A DNA stretch of 7,960 nucleotides from JBBQIY01 sp964618405 (lineage in GTDB: Bacteria; Verrucomicrobiota; Kiritimatiellia; RFP12; UBA3636), in NCBI GenBank assembly GCA_964618405.1, contig CAZUAY010000186.1, forward strand, positions 1 to 7,960, in the 5' to 3' direction. Position numbers and translations under genes: made by a program. The notes beneath the pieces were generated by a model. That model did not search any database, had not been told where the DNA came from, and was given only the letters and a program-made list of their open reading frames with translations. Positions 1 through 7,044 of the stretch are shown piece by piece. Position 1 is the first letter of the stretch. Each line of letters starts with the position of its first letter.

Positions 1-34
1 TGCGAGTGGTGAGTTGCGAGGGATCCGCTTTTCC

Positions 35-169
35 AATTCGTAATTCATAATTCGTAATTTTCTCCCAACTAAAGCCTAAGGCCTAAAACCTAACACCTCT
101 CTCATAATTCATAATTCATAATTCGTAATTTTCTCCCAGCTAGAACCTAGGGCCTGAAACCTAACACCT
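35..169. repeat. Two tandem 64-bp intergenic repeat units, period 71 bp
   Basis: Unit A (35-98) and unit B (106-169) align without gaps and differ at about six of 64 positions, nearly all A/G changes on the plus strand. Each unit has two parts. The first is a run of heptamers ATTCGTA/ATTCATA followed by ATTTTCTCCCA. The second is a phrase ending in CTAACACCT that on the minus strand reads as TTAGG-rich text. The units are separated by TCTCTCAT (99-105 region). No reading frame of note crosses them. Similar short-period phrases are, from memory, scattered between genes in some environmental genomes, but that needs a genome-wide count. Positions 1-34 and 170-219 around them show no gene; 201-228 holds a small AGCGACT duplication. 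Confidence 0.85.
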
Positions 170-219
170 TCCTTGCGGACTTTGCGTAAACTTAGCGATC
201 TTTGGATAACGTCTAGCGA

Positions 220-336
220 CTAGCGACTGTAATCCGCGTTCTCCGCCGCCGAAAGTGCCCCGCAGAATCGATAGCCCCACCCCACGTACTCGATTGCCGC
301 GCGATACACATCCAGCTTCTCGTGTCCAAATCCCAT
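220..336 (-). pseudogene. 5' remnant of a four-helix-bundle (23S rRNA intervening-sequence type) protein gene
   Basis: The frame from ATG at 336-334 encodes 38 residues and stops at TAG 222-220. Its first part, MGFGHEKLDVYRAAIEYVGW then YRFCGAL, matches the usual N-terminus of small four-helix-bundle proteins related to those encoded in 23S rRNA intervening sequences. Family members are normally about 110-130 residues, so roughly three quarters of the protein is missing. The similarity ends near residue 28, and the last ten residues (AAENADYSR) look like read-through into flanking repeat DNA. The start is chosen because an AAAGGAGG site lies just upstream. A longer frame opening at 525 would run through the hairpin element at 429-482 and has no family support. 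The function of this family is not established. Most likely a deletion remnant, though it could still be translated as a short peptide. Confidence 0.75.
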
Positions 337-340
337 TCCG

Positions 341-348
341 CCTCCTTT
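341..348 (-). promoter_or_regulatory. Ribosome binding site of the four-helix-bundle remnant
   Basis: AAAGGAGG on the minus strand, four bases (CGGA) upstream of the ATG at 336-334. It is a near-perfect anti-Shine-Dalgarno match, with slightly short spacing. It fixes the start of the remnant and shows that the front end of the gene was preserved while the body was lost. Confidence 0.7.
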
Positions 349-428
349 CGATCCCGATTCCGATGTCGCTCCGCCAACAGGCATTTTGCCTATCACTCGA
401 GTTTCGCTAAGCAGGGGTCGTAACGAAC

Positions 429-482
429 GGAGCGGGGACATTCCTGTCCCCGACACGACGGGGGTTGGAAAACCCCCGCTCC
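429..482. repeat. REP-like pair of inverted hairpins (BIME-type element) forming a three-way junction
   Basis: Two perfect hairpins lie side by side. Hairpin 1 (433-452) has an 8-bp stem CGGGGACA/TGTCCCCG and loop TTCC. Hairpin 2 (459-478) has an 8-bp stem CGGGGGTT/AACCCCCG and loop GGAA. They are joined by ACACGA (453-458). GGAG at 429-432 precedes hairpin 1 and pairs with CTCC at 479-482, so the same GGAG tetranucleotide precedes hairpin 2 on the opposite strand. The two loops are complementary to each other. A 5' GTAG/GGAG tetranucleotide followed by a hairpin is the known layout of REP sequences mobilised by RAYT transposases (TnpA-REP), and two inverted REPs make a BIME. No RAYT gene is in this window, so assignment to that class is inference from structure. 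Confidence 0.7.
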
Positions 483-712
483 ATTTGCTTCGCTCGTCTG
501 CCATTCCTGCACAGGCTGGAAGCATCTGCTCCCAATGGCTGACCGATTACCTTTGCAAGGAAGATCTGCATTTGAGTTCATCCGCGATGCCATCAACGCC
601 TATTTCTTCGGGGGAGCCCGCGCCTTCCCTGTTACCTGTTTTAGGCTAATGTACCCAGCACCCACGCCAGCGGGATGCTCGTACGTATTGAATGGCGGAG
701 TAGAGCTTGCTG
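483..712. other. Gene-free stretch 3' of uvrA with one weak hairpin
   Basis: I see no supportable gene here. Several short overlapping frames exist on both strands (for example plus 535-840 and minus 393-596), but none has a recognisable motif, and the plus-strand one runs into the uvrA coding region. On the minus strand, 34-56 bases after the uvrA stop, positions 679-657 can form a 7-bp stem (AGCATCC with GGGTGCT, one G-U pair). It is not followed by a T-run on that strand, so it is at best a weak transcription-end structure. No standard intrinsic terminator for uvrA is visible. Confidence 0.4.
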
Positions 713-3700
713 CTAAAACATTTCCGCAAGAAATTTGGCTGTATAGGATTTTGCAGGGAGCTTTTTGGCTAGCGTTGCAGGATTGCCTTGCGCCACGATA
801 CGACCGCCGCCGCTACCGCCTTCTGGTCCCAAGTCGATAACCCAGTCTGCCTCGGCAATAATGTCGGGATTGTGCTCGATCATCACCACGGTGTGTCCGC
901 TCTCAACAAGCTTATGCACAACCTCGATCAGATTATCCACGTCGGCCATGTGAAGTCCCACCGTTGGCTCATCGAGCACGTACAGCGTCGTCTGCTCACG
1001 CACGCCTGGCTTGGGCGTACACCTCGCCAATTCCGTCACCAACTTAATGCGCTGCGCCTCGCCACCGCTAAGCGTACTGCTCTGCTGTCCTAGTGAGAGA
1101 TAGCCGAGACCGACATCGCTCATCAGCCGCAACGCATGATGAATAGCCGCATGCGTCTCAAAAAACGGTAAGGCCTCGGCTACGCTCATCGAAAGCACCT
1201 CGGCAATCGTTTTGCCGTTATACTTAATGTTCAGTGTTTCTGGATTGAACCGCGCGCCACCACAGGTTTCGCAGGGCGTGGAAACATCTGGAAGGAAGGA
1301 CATTTCGATCTTTACTACTCCCTGCCCTAGACAATCGGGACAACGTCCTCCTTCGATGTTGAACGAAAAGCGCGACGCATTGAACCCGCGCAACTTCGCC
1401 TCTGGCGTCGCAGCAAAGCGATTGCGGATATCCGTCCAAAAGCCGACGTAGGTGGCAGGACAGGATCGTGGTGTTCGTCCAATGGGCGTTTGATCGACCT
1501 CGAGAACGCGCTTAATCGACTGAGTACCGAGAATATCGCGACAACCAATCGGCGTGACTTTGCCCTTGGCTACGTTGAGCGGACGCAAGCTGTCGTAAAG
1601 GACGTCACGCACAAGCGTCGATTTACCCGAACCGCTGACGCCCGTGACCACTGTGAAACGTCCGAGCGGAATCTCAACGTTAATATTATGCAGGTTGTGT
1701 AAGGTAGCGCCTTGCACCATCAGCTTCTCCACTTGACGGCAATCCCGATACTCGCCACGTATCGGATGCACGCGGGGTTCGCGCAGACACTGCGCCGTAC
1801 GCGACTTCGTGCTGTGCATGAGGTGCGCCAGCGAGCCATGCGCCACGACGTGTCCGCCTTCAACGCCAGCGCCGGGCCCCATGTCCACAATATAATCGGC
1901 TCGACGCATGGTCTGTTCGTCATGCTCCACGACGACAACCGTGTTGCCTTTATCGCGTAGCCCCACGAGCGTGTCGAGCAGCATCGACGTGTCGCGTTGG
2001 TGGAGCCCGATCGTCGGTTCGTCAAGAATATAGCAGACGCCGCAGAGGTTCGATCCTAACTGCGCGGCGAGACGGATGCGCTGCCCTTCGCCACCGCTGA
2101 GTGTCGGCACGGCACGGTCGAGCGATAAGTAACCGAGCCCAACTTTCTCGAGAAAGGCGAGCCGCGAAATGACGTCCGAAATAATGCCTGCCGCAACGGC
2201 TTGCTCGCGTTTGGCGAGCTTGAGCTTGGAAAAATACTTGAGCGATTCCGATACGGTCATCTGGGTCATGTCGGCTATCCCTGCATCGTGAAAGCGAAAC
2301 GCTCGCGCCTCTGGGTTGAGACGACTTCCGCTGCAGGCAGCACAGGTCTTCGAACCATGGCCGTCGATCGAGTCGCCAGCAGCATCAGCAAAATCGAGCG
2401 TGCGTCCGCGATCAGCAGCAGTTTTGGCCTCGGGTTCATGTCCACGACCCGCCTCGACGCCATAGCCCCCGCAATCGGGACATCGTCCACGATGCGAATT
2501 GAAAGAGAAGAGGCGTGGGTCAGGCTCCTCAAAACTAATTCCGCACGGTGCACAAGCGCGCGCCGTAGAAAAAACATATTCCTCGAAAACGTTCTTTCCT
2601 TTTTTCCCTGTCTTTGTCTTCACGGCGGCATCGCTAACCGTGGGCATCACACGCAACATGCCGGAGCCATGCTCCAGTGCTAACTTGATACCCGCATGAA
2701 TTGCTTTGGCCTCGGACTCTGCCACGGTGAATCGCTCAATCGGCAAATCAATATCATGCTCTTTATAACGGCTTGGTGTCGTCCAAGGCTTGGTATCGCA
2801 CCAGACCCCGTCAACCCGTAGCGTCTTGAAACCGTGCTTGGCTGCCCACTCTGCAAGTTCTTTATAAATGCCCTTCCGGCCTGAAACCAGTCGTGCCAAA
2901 AGCAAGATTTCCTGCCCTGCATGACGGCGCAAAATCTGCGCCAGAATCTGTTCTGGCGTCTGCTTCTCAATCAAGCCCCCGCAATCAGGACAATGCTGTT
3001 CGCCCAGCGTTAAAAACAGCAATCGAAGATCATTGTAAATTTCTGTTACCGTGGCGACTGTACTCTTCCACCCGCCCTGACTCAGCCGTTGCTCAATGGC
3101 GACCGTTGGGGGTAGGCACGAAAGCGACAGCACTTCGGGCCTCGCCTGCGGTTGCACAAATTGCCGTGCGTAAGCGTTGAGGCATTCAAGATAACGGCGT
3201 TGACCTGAAGCAAAGAGAATATCAAAAGCGAGCGTTGATTTCCCTGAACCACTCACACCTGTAATGACCGAAAACTTGTCGAGCGGAAGGTCGACATCGA
3301 TGTTGCGCAAGTTGTGCTCATGGGCTCCACGAACGGAGATCAGCTTGGGCCGGGCAATAGGCTCGTAAGCGACCTGCGCCTCCGCCGCCATCGCGTAGTT
3401 GCCCCCCAAACCATCGTCTCGCAATGCAGCACCGGTATGGCTTTCCAGAACGTTGGCAATTTGCTCTGGCGTTCCTACGGCCATCACAGCACCGCCTTCC
3501 GCGCCACCCTCAGGGCCGAGATCAATGAGATGATCGGCTGCGCGCATGACCATTAAATTATGTTCGATGACGATCACAGAATTTCCAGAAGTGACGAGTC
3601 GTCGCAAGACACCGTTGAGTACATCGATGTCGGTGAAATGAAGCCCAGTGGTCGGCTCGTCGAAAATGAAGAGTGTCCTCCCCTTCCTGACCCCCCGTTT

Positions 3701-6256
3701 CCCAGCCTCTTCGGCAAGATGGCCTGCGAGCTTAAGCCGTTGGGCTTCCCCGCCGCTGAGTGTGGGCACAGGCTGACCAAGCCGCAGATAGCCGAGGCCG
3801 ACATCGACGAGAGGCGTTAGCGATTCAATAACCTTCTTATCAAACGAAAAGGCGTCCATAGCCTCGTCGACGGTCATCTCAAGCACATCGGCGATGGAAA
3901 CCATCTTCTGCCGACTGGTCCATGGCATGAGTACTTCGCAGATCGACTGACGATAGCGGCGTCCGCCGCACGCCTCGCATTTAAGATACACGTCACTAAG
4001 AAACTGCATCTCCACAAGTTCAAAGCCCGAACCTTCGCATGTCGGACATCGGCCAACGCCTGAGTTGAAGCTGAAATCGCCGTAAGAATACCCGCGCTCG
4101 ACTGCCGCAGGGAGTTTGAAGAAATACTTGCGGATCGCATCAAAGGCACCCACATAGCTGGCAGGCGTCGAGCGCGTGGTCTTGCCAATCGGCGACTGGT
4201 CGACCATGACAATATCGGTGATGTGATGAATACCATCGATACCATCGCATTCGCCACACCATTCCACATTGCGACCGAGCAGACGCTGAACATTCGAAAA
4301 TAGCACGTCATTCACAAGCGTCGACTTGCCGGATCCACTGACGCCCGTTACCACGACGAAGCGGTTCAGCGGAAACTCAACCGTGATGTTCTTCAGATTG
4401 TGCTCGCGTGCCCCTCTGACGCGCAAGACGAAATTAATCGGCGAAACTTCTTCCGCATGGTAGTACGATTGCGAACGTGCGTTAGCGACAAGATAGGGCG
4501 CCGTGGCACTGCCTTCAAATGCGCGAAGATCTTTGACGTCTCCATTAAAGATGACCCTGCCACCTTTGTCACCGGGACCTGGCCCCATCTCAACCACACG
4601 TTCCGCCGCCAAGATTACGTCAGGATCATGTTCAACAACGAGAACCGTGTTGCCAGCATTGCGCAGGCGTTTGAGCACAGAGACAAGCCGCCCGACATCA
4701 CGAGGATGCAGTCCAATACTCGGTTCATCGAGAACGAAGAGCGTGTTCACGAGCGAGCTACCCAGTGCTTGCGTGAGATTGATTCGTTGAACTTCGCCAC
4801 CGCTGAGTGTGCGCGACTGTCGATCAAGCGTAAGGTAGCCGAGCCCGACTTCAGAAAGATAAGAGAGACGGGGCATAATCTCGTCAAAGAGCGTCTGCGC
4901 ATCGCGTGTCATCAACGTTTTTCGGAAGGCGTCGAAGAAGGTCAAAACATCGCTGATCGGCATTAGCATAATGTCCTGAATGTTATATGACTTGTCATCC
5001 AGCACGAGACGCCAATTCAGGGCTGCCGCTTTTAGTCTGGCTCCCTTGCATTCGGAGCAGAGCTTATACTCGCGGTAGCGGGATAGCATGACCCGGACAT
5101 GCATCTTGTAAGCACGCGACTCCAACCAATCGAAGAAGCGACTCACGCCCCACCAAACGCCATCATCCCAATCGCCTTCACCCTCGACGATCCATTTGCG
5201 CTGCGCCTCCGTGAGATCCATCCACGGCGTCTTCACCGGAAACTTTGCCTTCCTCGCATGCATCATCAGATCGCGCTGTAATTCCAAGAAGCTCGCGGTC
5301 TGAAAAGGTTTAATGCAACCCTCAGCAATGCTTTTCGTCGTGTCGGGCACAACGAGCGCTTCCGAGAACGAGATCGTACGTCCGAAGCCCCGACATTTCT
5401 CGCAGGCTCCCACAGGAGAGTTGAAGGAAAACATATTCGGAGTCGGGACTTGATACTCAATAGCGCAATCGGGACAGCTCAGCCGATTGCTGAACTTAAC
5501 TTCTTCCAGCTCCGTCTTATCGTCTCCCAACTTGATAACCGCAATCTCACCTTTCCCCTTTGAAAACGCCGTTTCGAGAGACTCGGCGATTCTCGCCCGT
5601 CGTCCTTCGGAAAAGACAACCCTGTCTTGGGCGATGCGAAGTCGTCCGTCCGGCTCATCCGAGATACGTCGATACCCCTGCCCTTCGAGCAACGCAACCG
5701 TCTCCTCGCGTGTGAAGCTTTCAGGAACAGCGAGACGGAAGACGATCAGCACTCGCGACTCCGCATAACCAGCGAGAAGCAACTTGTTGATCACGGTCTC
5801 CGGCGTATCGGCTACGACTTCGTGATTACAGCCCGAGCAGAAAAGCTGAGCCCGCTTTGCAAAGAGCAATTTCAGATGATCATTCAACTCCGTCATCGTG
5901 CCGACCGTCGAGCGAGACGTGCGGACGGGATTGATTTGTCGAATCGCGATGGCAGGCGGAATACCTTCTACGGAATCCACGTCAGGCGGATCCATGCGTT
6001 CTAGAAATTGGCGAGCGTACGAAGAGAATGTTTCGATATAGCGACGTTGACCCTCCGCGTAAACCGTATCGAATGCAAGCGACGATTTGCCCGAACCACT
6101 GACACCCGTCACGACCGTGAACTCGCCTATCGGAAAATCAATATCAATATTCTTGAGGTTATTCTGACGTGCACCCCGCACGGAAATGACGGCACGATCT
6201 CCCTCGTGGGCGTGCCCGCATTCGCAACTCTTCTTCTGGATTTCGGTCTCTTTCAT
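713..6256 (-). CDS. uvrA: Double-length excinuclease ABC subunit A (tandem-fused UvrA)
   Basis: UvrA is the DNA-damage sensor of nucleotide excision repair; it loads UvrB at lesions. Normal UvrA is about 940 residues; this one is 1,847, two full copies in a row, like the roughly 1,790-residue chlamydial UvrA. Walker A motifs (GVSGSGKS) are at residues 51, 638, 1000 and 1539; LSGGE signatures at 484, 833, 1386 and 1729; Walker B DEP at 510, 866, 1412 and 1762; switch histidines at 543, 899, 1445 and 1795. All four ATPase sites therefore look intact. Paired CxxC zinc modules are C140/143+C261/264, C285/288+C400/403 and C737/740+C760/763 in half 1, and C1089/1092+C1235/1238, C1259/1262+C1305/1308 and C1639/1642+C1662/1665 in half 2. 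The halves join through a poorly conserved linker around residues 945-968. Half 2 lacks the long segment between its second zinc pairs (42 residues versus 111 in half 1). The ATG at 6256 follows an in-frame TGA closely, so no upstream start is possible. The Shine-Dalgarno site is weak (GGCGG abutting ATG). Confidence 0.97.
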   Translation of the reverse strand: MKETEIQKKSCECGHAHEGDRAVISVRGARQNNLKNIDIDFPIGEFTVVTGVSGSGKSSLAFDTVYAEGQRRYIETFSSYARQFLERMDPPDVDSVEGIPPAIAIRQINPVRTSRSTVGTMTELNDHLKLLFAKRAQLFCSGCNHEVVADTPETVINKLLLAGYAESRVLIVFRLAVPESFTREETVALLEGQGYRRISDEPDGRLRIAQDRVVFSEGRRARIAESLETAFSKGKGEIAVIKLGDDKTELEEVKFSNRLSCPDCAIEYQVPTPNMFSFNSPVGACEKCRGFGRTISFSEALVVPDTTKSIAEGCIKPFQTASFLELQRDLMMHARKAKFPVKTPWMDLTEAQRKWIVEGEGDWDDGVWWGVSRFFDWLESRAYKMHVRVMLSRYREYKLCSECKGARLKAAALNWRLVLDDKSYNIQDIMLMPISDVLTFFDAFRKTLMTRDAQTLFDEIMPRLSYLSEVGLGYLTLDRQSRTLSGGEVQRINLTQALGSSLVNTLFVLDEPSIGLHPRDVGRLVSVLKRLRNAGNTVLVVEHDPDVILAAERVVEMGPGPGDKGGRVIFNGDVKDLRAFEGSATAPYLVANARSQSYYHAEEVSPINFVLRVRGAREHNLKNITVEFPLNRFVVVTGVSGSGKSTLVNDVLFSNVQRLLGRNVEWCGECDGIDGIHHITDIVMVDQSPIGKTTRSTPASYVGAFDAIRKYFFKLPAAVERGYSYGDFSFNSGVGRCPTCEGSGFELVEMQFLSDVYLKCEACGGRRYRQSICEVLMPWTSRQKMVSIADVLEMTVDEAMDAFSFDKKVIESLTPLVDVGLGYLRLGQPVPTLSGGEAQRLKLAGHLAEEAGKRGVRKGRTLFIFDEPTTGLHFTDIDVLNGVLRRLVTSGNSVIVIEHNLMVMRAADHLIDLGPEGGAEGGAVMAVGTPEQIANVLESHTGAALRDDGLGGNYAMAAEAQVAYEPIARPKLISVRGAHEHNLRNIDVDLPLDKFSVITGVSGSGKSTLAFDILFASGQRRYLECLNAYARQFVQPQARPEVLSLSCLPPTVAIEQRLSQGGWKSTVATVTEIYNDLRLLFLTLGEQHCPDCGGLIEKQTPEQILAQILRRHAGQEILLLARLVSGRKGIYKELAEWAAKHGFKTLRVDGVWCDTKPWTTPSRYKEHDIDLPIERFTVAESEAKAIHAGIKLALEHGSGMLRVMPTVSDAAVKTKTGKKGKNVFEEYVFSTARACAPCGISFEEPDPRLFSFNSHRGRCPDCGGYGVEAGRGHEPEAKTAADRGRTLDFADAAGDSIDGHGSKTCAACSGSRLNPEARAFRFHDAGIADMTQMTVSESLKYFSKLKLAKREQAVAAGIISDVISRLAFLEKVGLGYLSLDRAVPTLSGGEGQRIRLAAQLGSNLCGVCYILDEPTIGLHQRDTSMLLDTLVGLRDKGNTVVVVEHDEQTMRRADYIVDMGPGAGVEGGHVVAHGSLAHLMHSTKSRTAQCLREPRVHPIRGEYRDCRQVEKLMVQGATLHNLHNINVEIPLGRFTVVTGVSGSGKSTLVRDVLYDSLRPLNVAKGKVTPIGCRDILGTQSIKRVLEVDQTPIGRTPRSCPATYVGFWTDIRNRFAATPEAKLRGFNASRFSFNIEGGRCPDCLGQGVVKIEMSFLPDVSTPCETCGGARFNPETLNIKYNGKTIAEVLSMSVAEALPFFETHAAIHHALRLMSDVGLGYLSLGQQSSTLSGGEAQRIKLVTELARCTPKPGVREQTTLYVLDEPTVGLHMADVDNLIEVVHKLVESGHTVVMIEHNPDIIAEADWVIDLGPEGGSGGGRIVAQGNPATLAKKLPAKSYTAKFLAEMF

Positions 6257-6262
6257 CCGCCG

Positions 6263-6291
6263 ATTGTATCATTTTGGCGCGACAGTTGCAG
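6263..6291 (-). promoter_or_regulatory. Possible uvrA promoter with extended -10, close to the start codon
   Basis: On the minus strand, TGATACAAT (6271-6263) matches an extended -10 element (TGnTATAAT) with one mismatch. A weak -35-like CTGCAA (6291-6286) lies 17 bp further upstream. The -10 ends only six bases before the ATG at 6256, so transcription would begin about at the start codon, giving a leaderless or nearly leaderless message. That would fit the poor Shine-Dalgarno site. The -35 matches consensus at only three of six positions, so this is a tentative call. No LexA-type operator is evident in the 6257-6350 gap. Confidence 0.3.
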
Positions 6292-6350
6292 GCGAAAATA
6301 ATCATTCGATTCTCAACGAGATGGTCTTTTCATTTGACCTTCAGAACTCC

Positions 6351-6629
6351 TTACCTCGTGGAAATTGAAGTGACACCATTTTCTTGTTTTGAGTGACCGA
6401 CAAAGTCGTCGACGAGCATCAAGTCTGTACCTAGATGGATCGTTTCCGTCGCGTTCAGACACGTGAAGAGTTGGCTCAATGCCCGATCAGCGGCAGGCCG
6501 AGATCCGGGATGTATGCTGACGTGTAGGCCCTGCTACTCGTAATCAGGAATGATGTCGGCCTCGTTGGAAAATAAATTCTGAAGCAGACATCGTGCGGCA
6601 ACCGTATCAACGGTGGGGTCGGCGATCAA
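6351..6629 (-). pseudogene. Unidentified broken reading frame fused behind the moxR remnant
   Basis: The frame that carries the MoxR Walker B region continues past about 6630 with sequence unlike MoxR and ends at TAA 6353-6351, interrupted by TAG at 6536-6534. It reads as protein-like text on both sides of that stop, with segments such as TVDTVAARCLLQNLFSNEAD and, near the end, LNATETIHLGTDLMLV. I do not recognise the family. The LNATET-GTDL phrase loosely recalls C-terminal tails of transposase-like proteins, but that is memory only. The abrupt loss of MoxR similarity suggests that a deletion or insertion joined two unrelated genes. It could also be chance open frame, since 61 codons without a stop is not rare. 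Confidence 0.35.
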
Positions 6630-7024
6630 CGTACACATGGTCGTTTCGACCATCGCCTCCAGCAGAGCCGGCTAGGTCCGGGGCGACGCCCGATTGATCT
6701 CGTCTGCCGTAAGCACAATATGGGCGAAGACGGGACCGCGCCGGAAGGTGAAACTGCCATTGATGCTCGGCAAACCATTCCATCGAGGATGTCCGTCGGC
6801 TGTAGATCCGGCGAGAACTGGGCGTTCAGTGAGACCGCCAATGCCTTGGCCAGCGTCGTCTTACCCGTTCCGGGGACATCTTCGATCAGAACATGTCCGC
6901 CCGCGAGCAAGGCCACCAGCAATCAATCGATACCGTCATCCTTGCCACGAATGACCCGACAAAGGTTTTCTTTTAATGCATTCAATGCCGCATGCGGCGT
7001 CCCTGCCCTCGAATCGTCTTTCAT
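6630..7024 (-). pseudogene. Decayed, 3'-truncated MoxR-family AAA ATPase gene
   Basis: MoxR ATPases are AAA+ chaperone-like proteins of about 300-330 residues that usually sit beside von Willebrand factor A proteins. Starting at ATG 7024, the frame gives a MoxR-like N-terminus (LCRVIRGKDD), then TGA at 6925-6923 where Trp or a similar residue is expected. It continues as LLVALLAGGHVLIEDVPGTG with KTTLAKAL, a textbook Walker A (GTGKTT). The usual RIQFT between FS and PDLQPTDIL is missing, an in-frame loss of five codons. A frameshift follows near GMV; the other frame then gives GSFTFRRGPVFAHIVL and ADEINRASPRT (Walker B DE), TAG at 6674-6672, and PALLEAMVE. Similarity ends near 6630, so sensor and lid regions are absent. 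No partner gene remains nearby. The multiple independent lesions make this a clear pseudogene. Confidence 0.85.
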
Positions 7025-7033
7025 TCTTGCTTA

Positions 7034-7044
7034 CCTTTCCTTCC
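7034..7044 (-). promoter_or_regulatory. Ribosome binding site of the moxR remnant
   Basis: A purine-rich GGAAGGAAAGG on the minus strand, with AGGAAAGG ending nine bases before the ATG at 7024. It supports that start for the former MoxR protein. It abuts the hexamer array (7045-7146), so the original promoter region appears to be occupied by repeats. Confidence 0.5.

Noticed and set aside
220..525. Longer 101-codon version of the four-helix-bundle frame starting at 525
   Set aside because: It would translate through the twin hairpin element at 429-482, while the family-like sequence begins exactly at the ATG at 336 behind a strong ribosome binding site.
657..679. Intrinsic terminator of uvrA
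   Set aside because: The stem is only 7 bp with a G-U pair and a 9-nt loop, and no T-run follows on the minus strand.
4400..4966. Plus-strand open frame of 188 codons, and others such as 2201-2683, inside uvrA
   Set aside because: They are antisense to strongly conserved UvrA motifs (this one covers ABC module 1 signature and Walker B) and show no protein-family character or plausible ribosome binding site.
6257..6350. LexA/SOS operator in front of uvrA
   Set aside because: The only CTGT...ACA pair there (around 6264-6284) has the wrong spacing and is not symmetric, so no known operator type fits.
6630..7024. Alternative genetic code (TGA as Trp, TAG as Gln) keeping moxR functional
   Set aside because: uvrA uses TGG for Trp and ends at TAG, and the frame at 7639 also ends at TAG. 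A frameshift and the missing five codons also remain unexplained.
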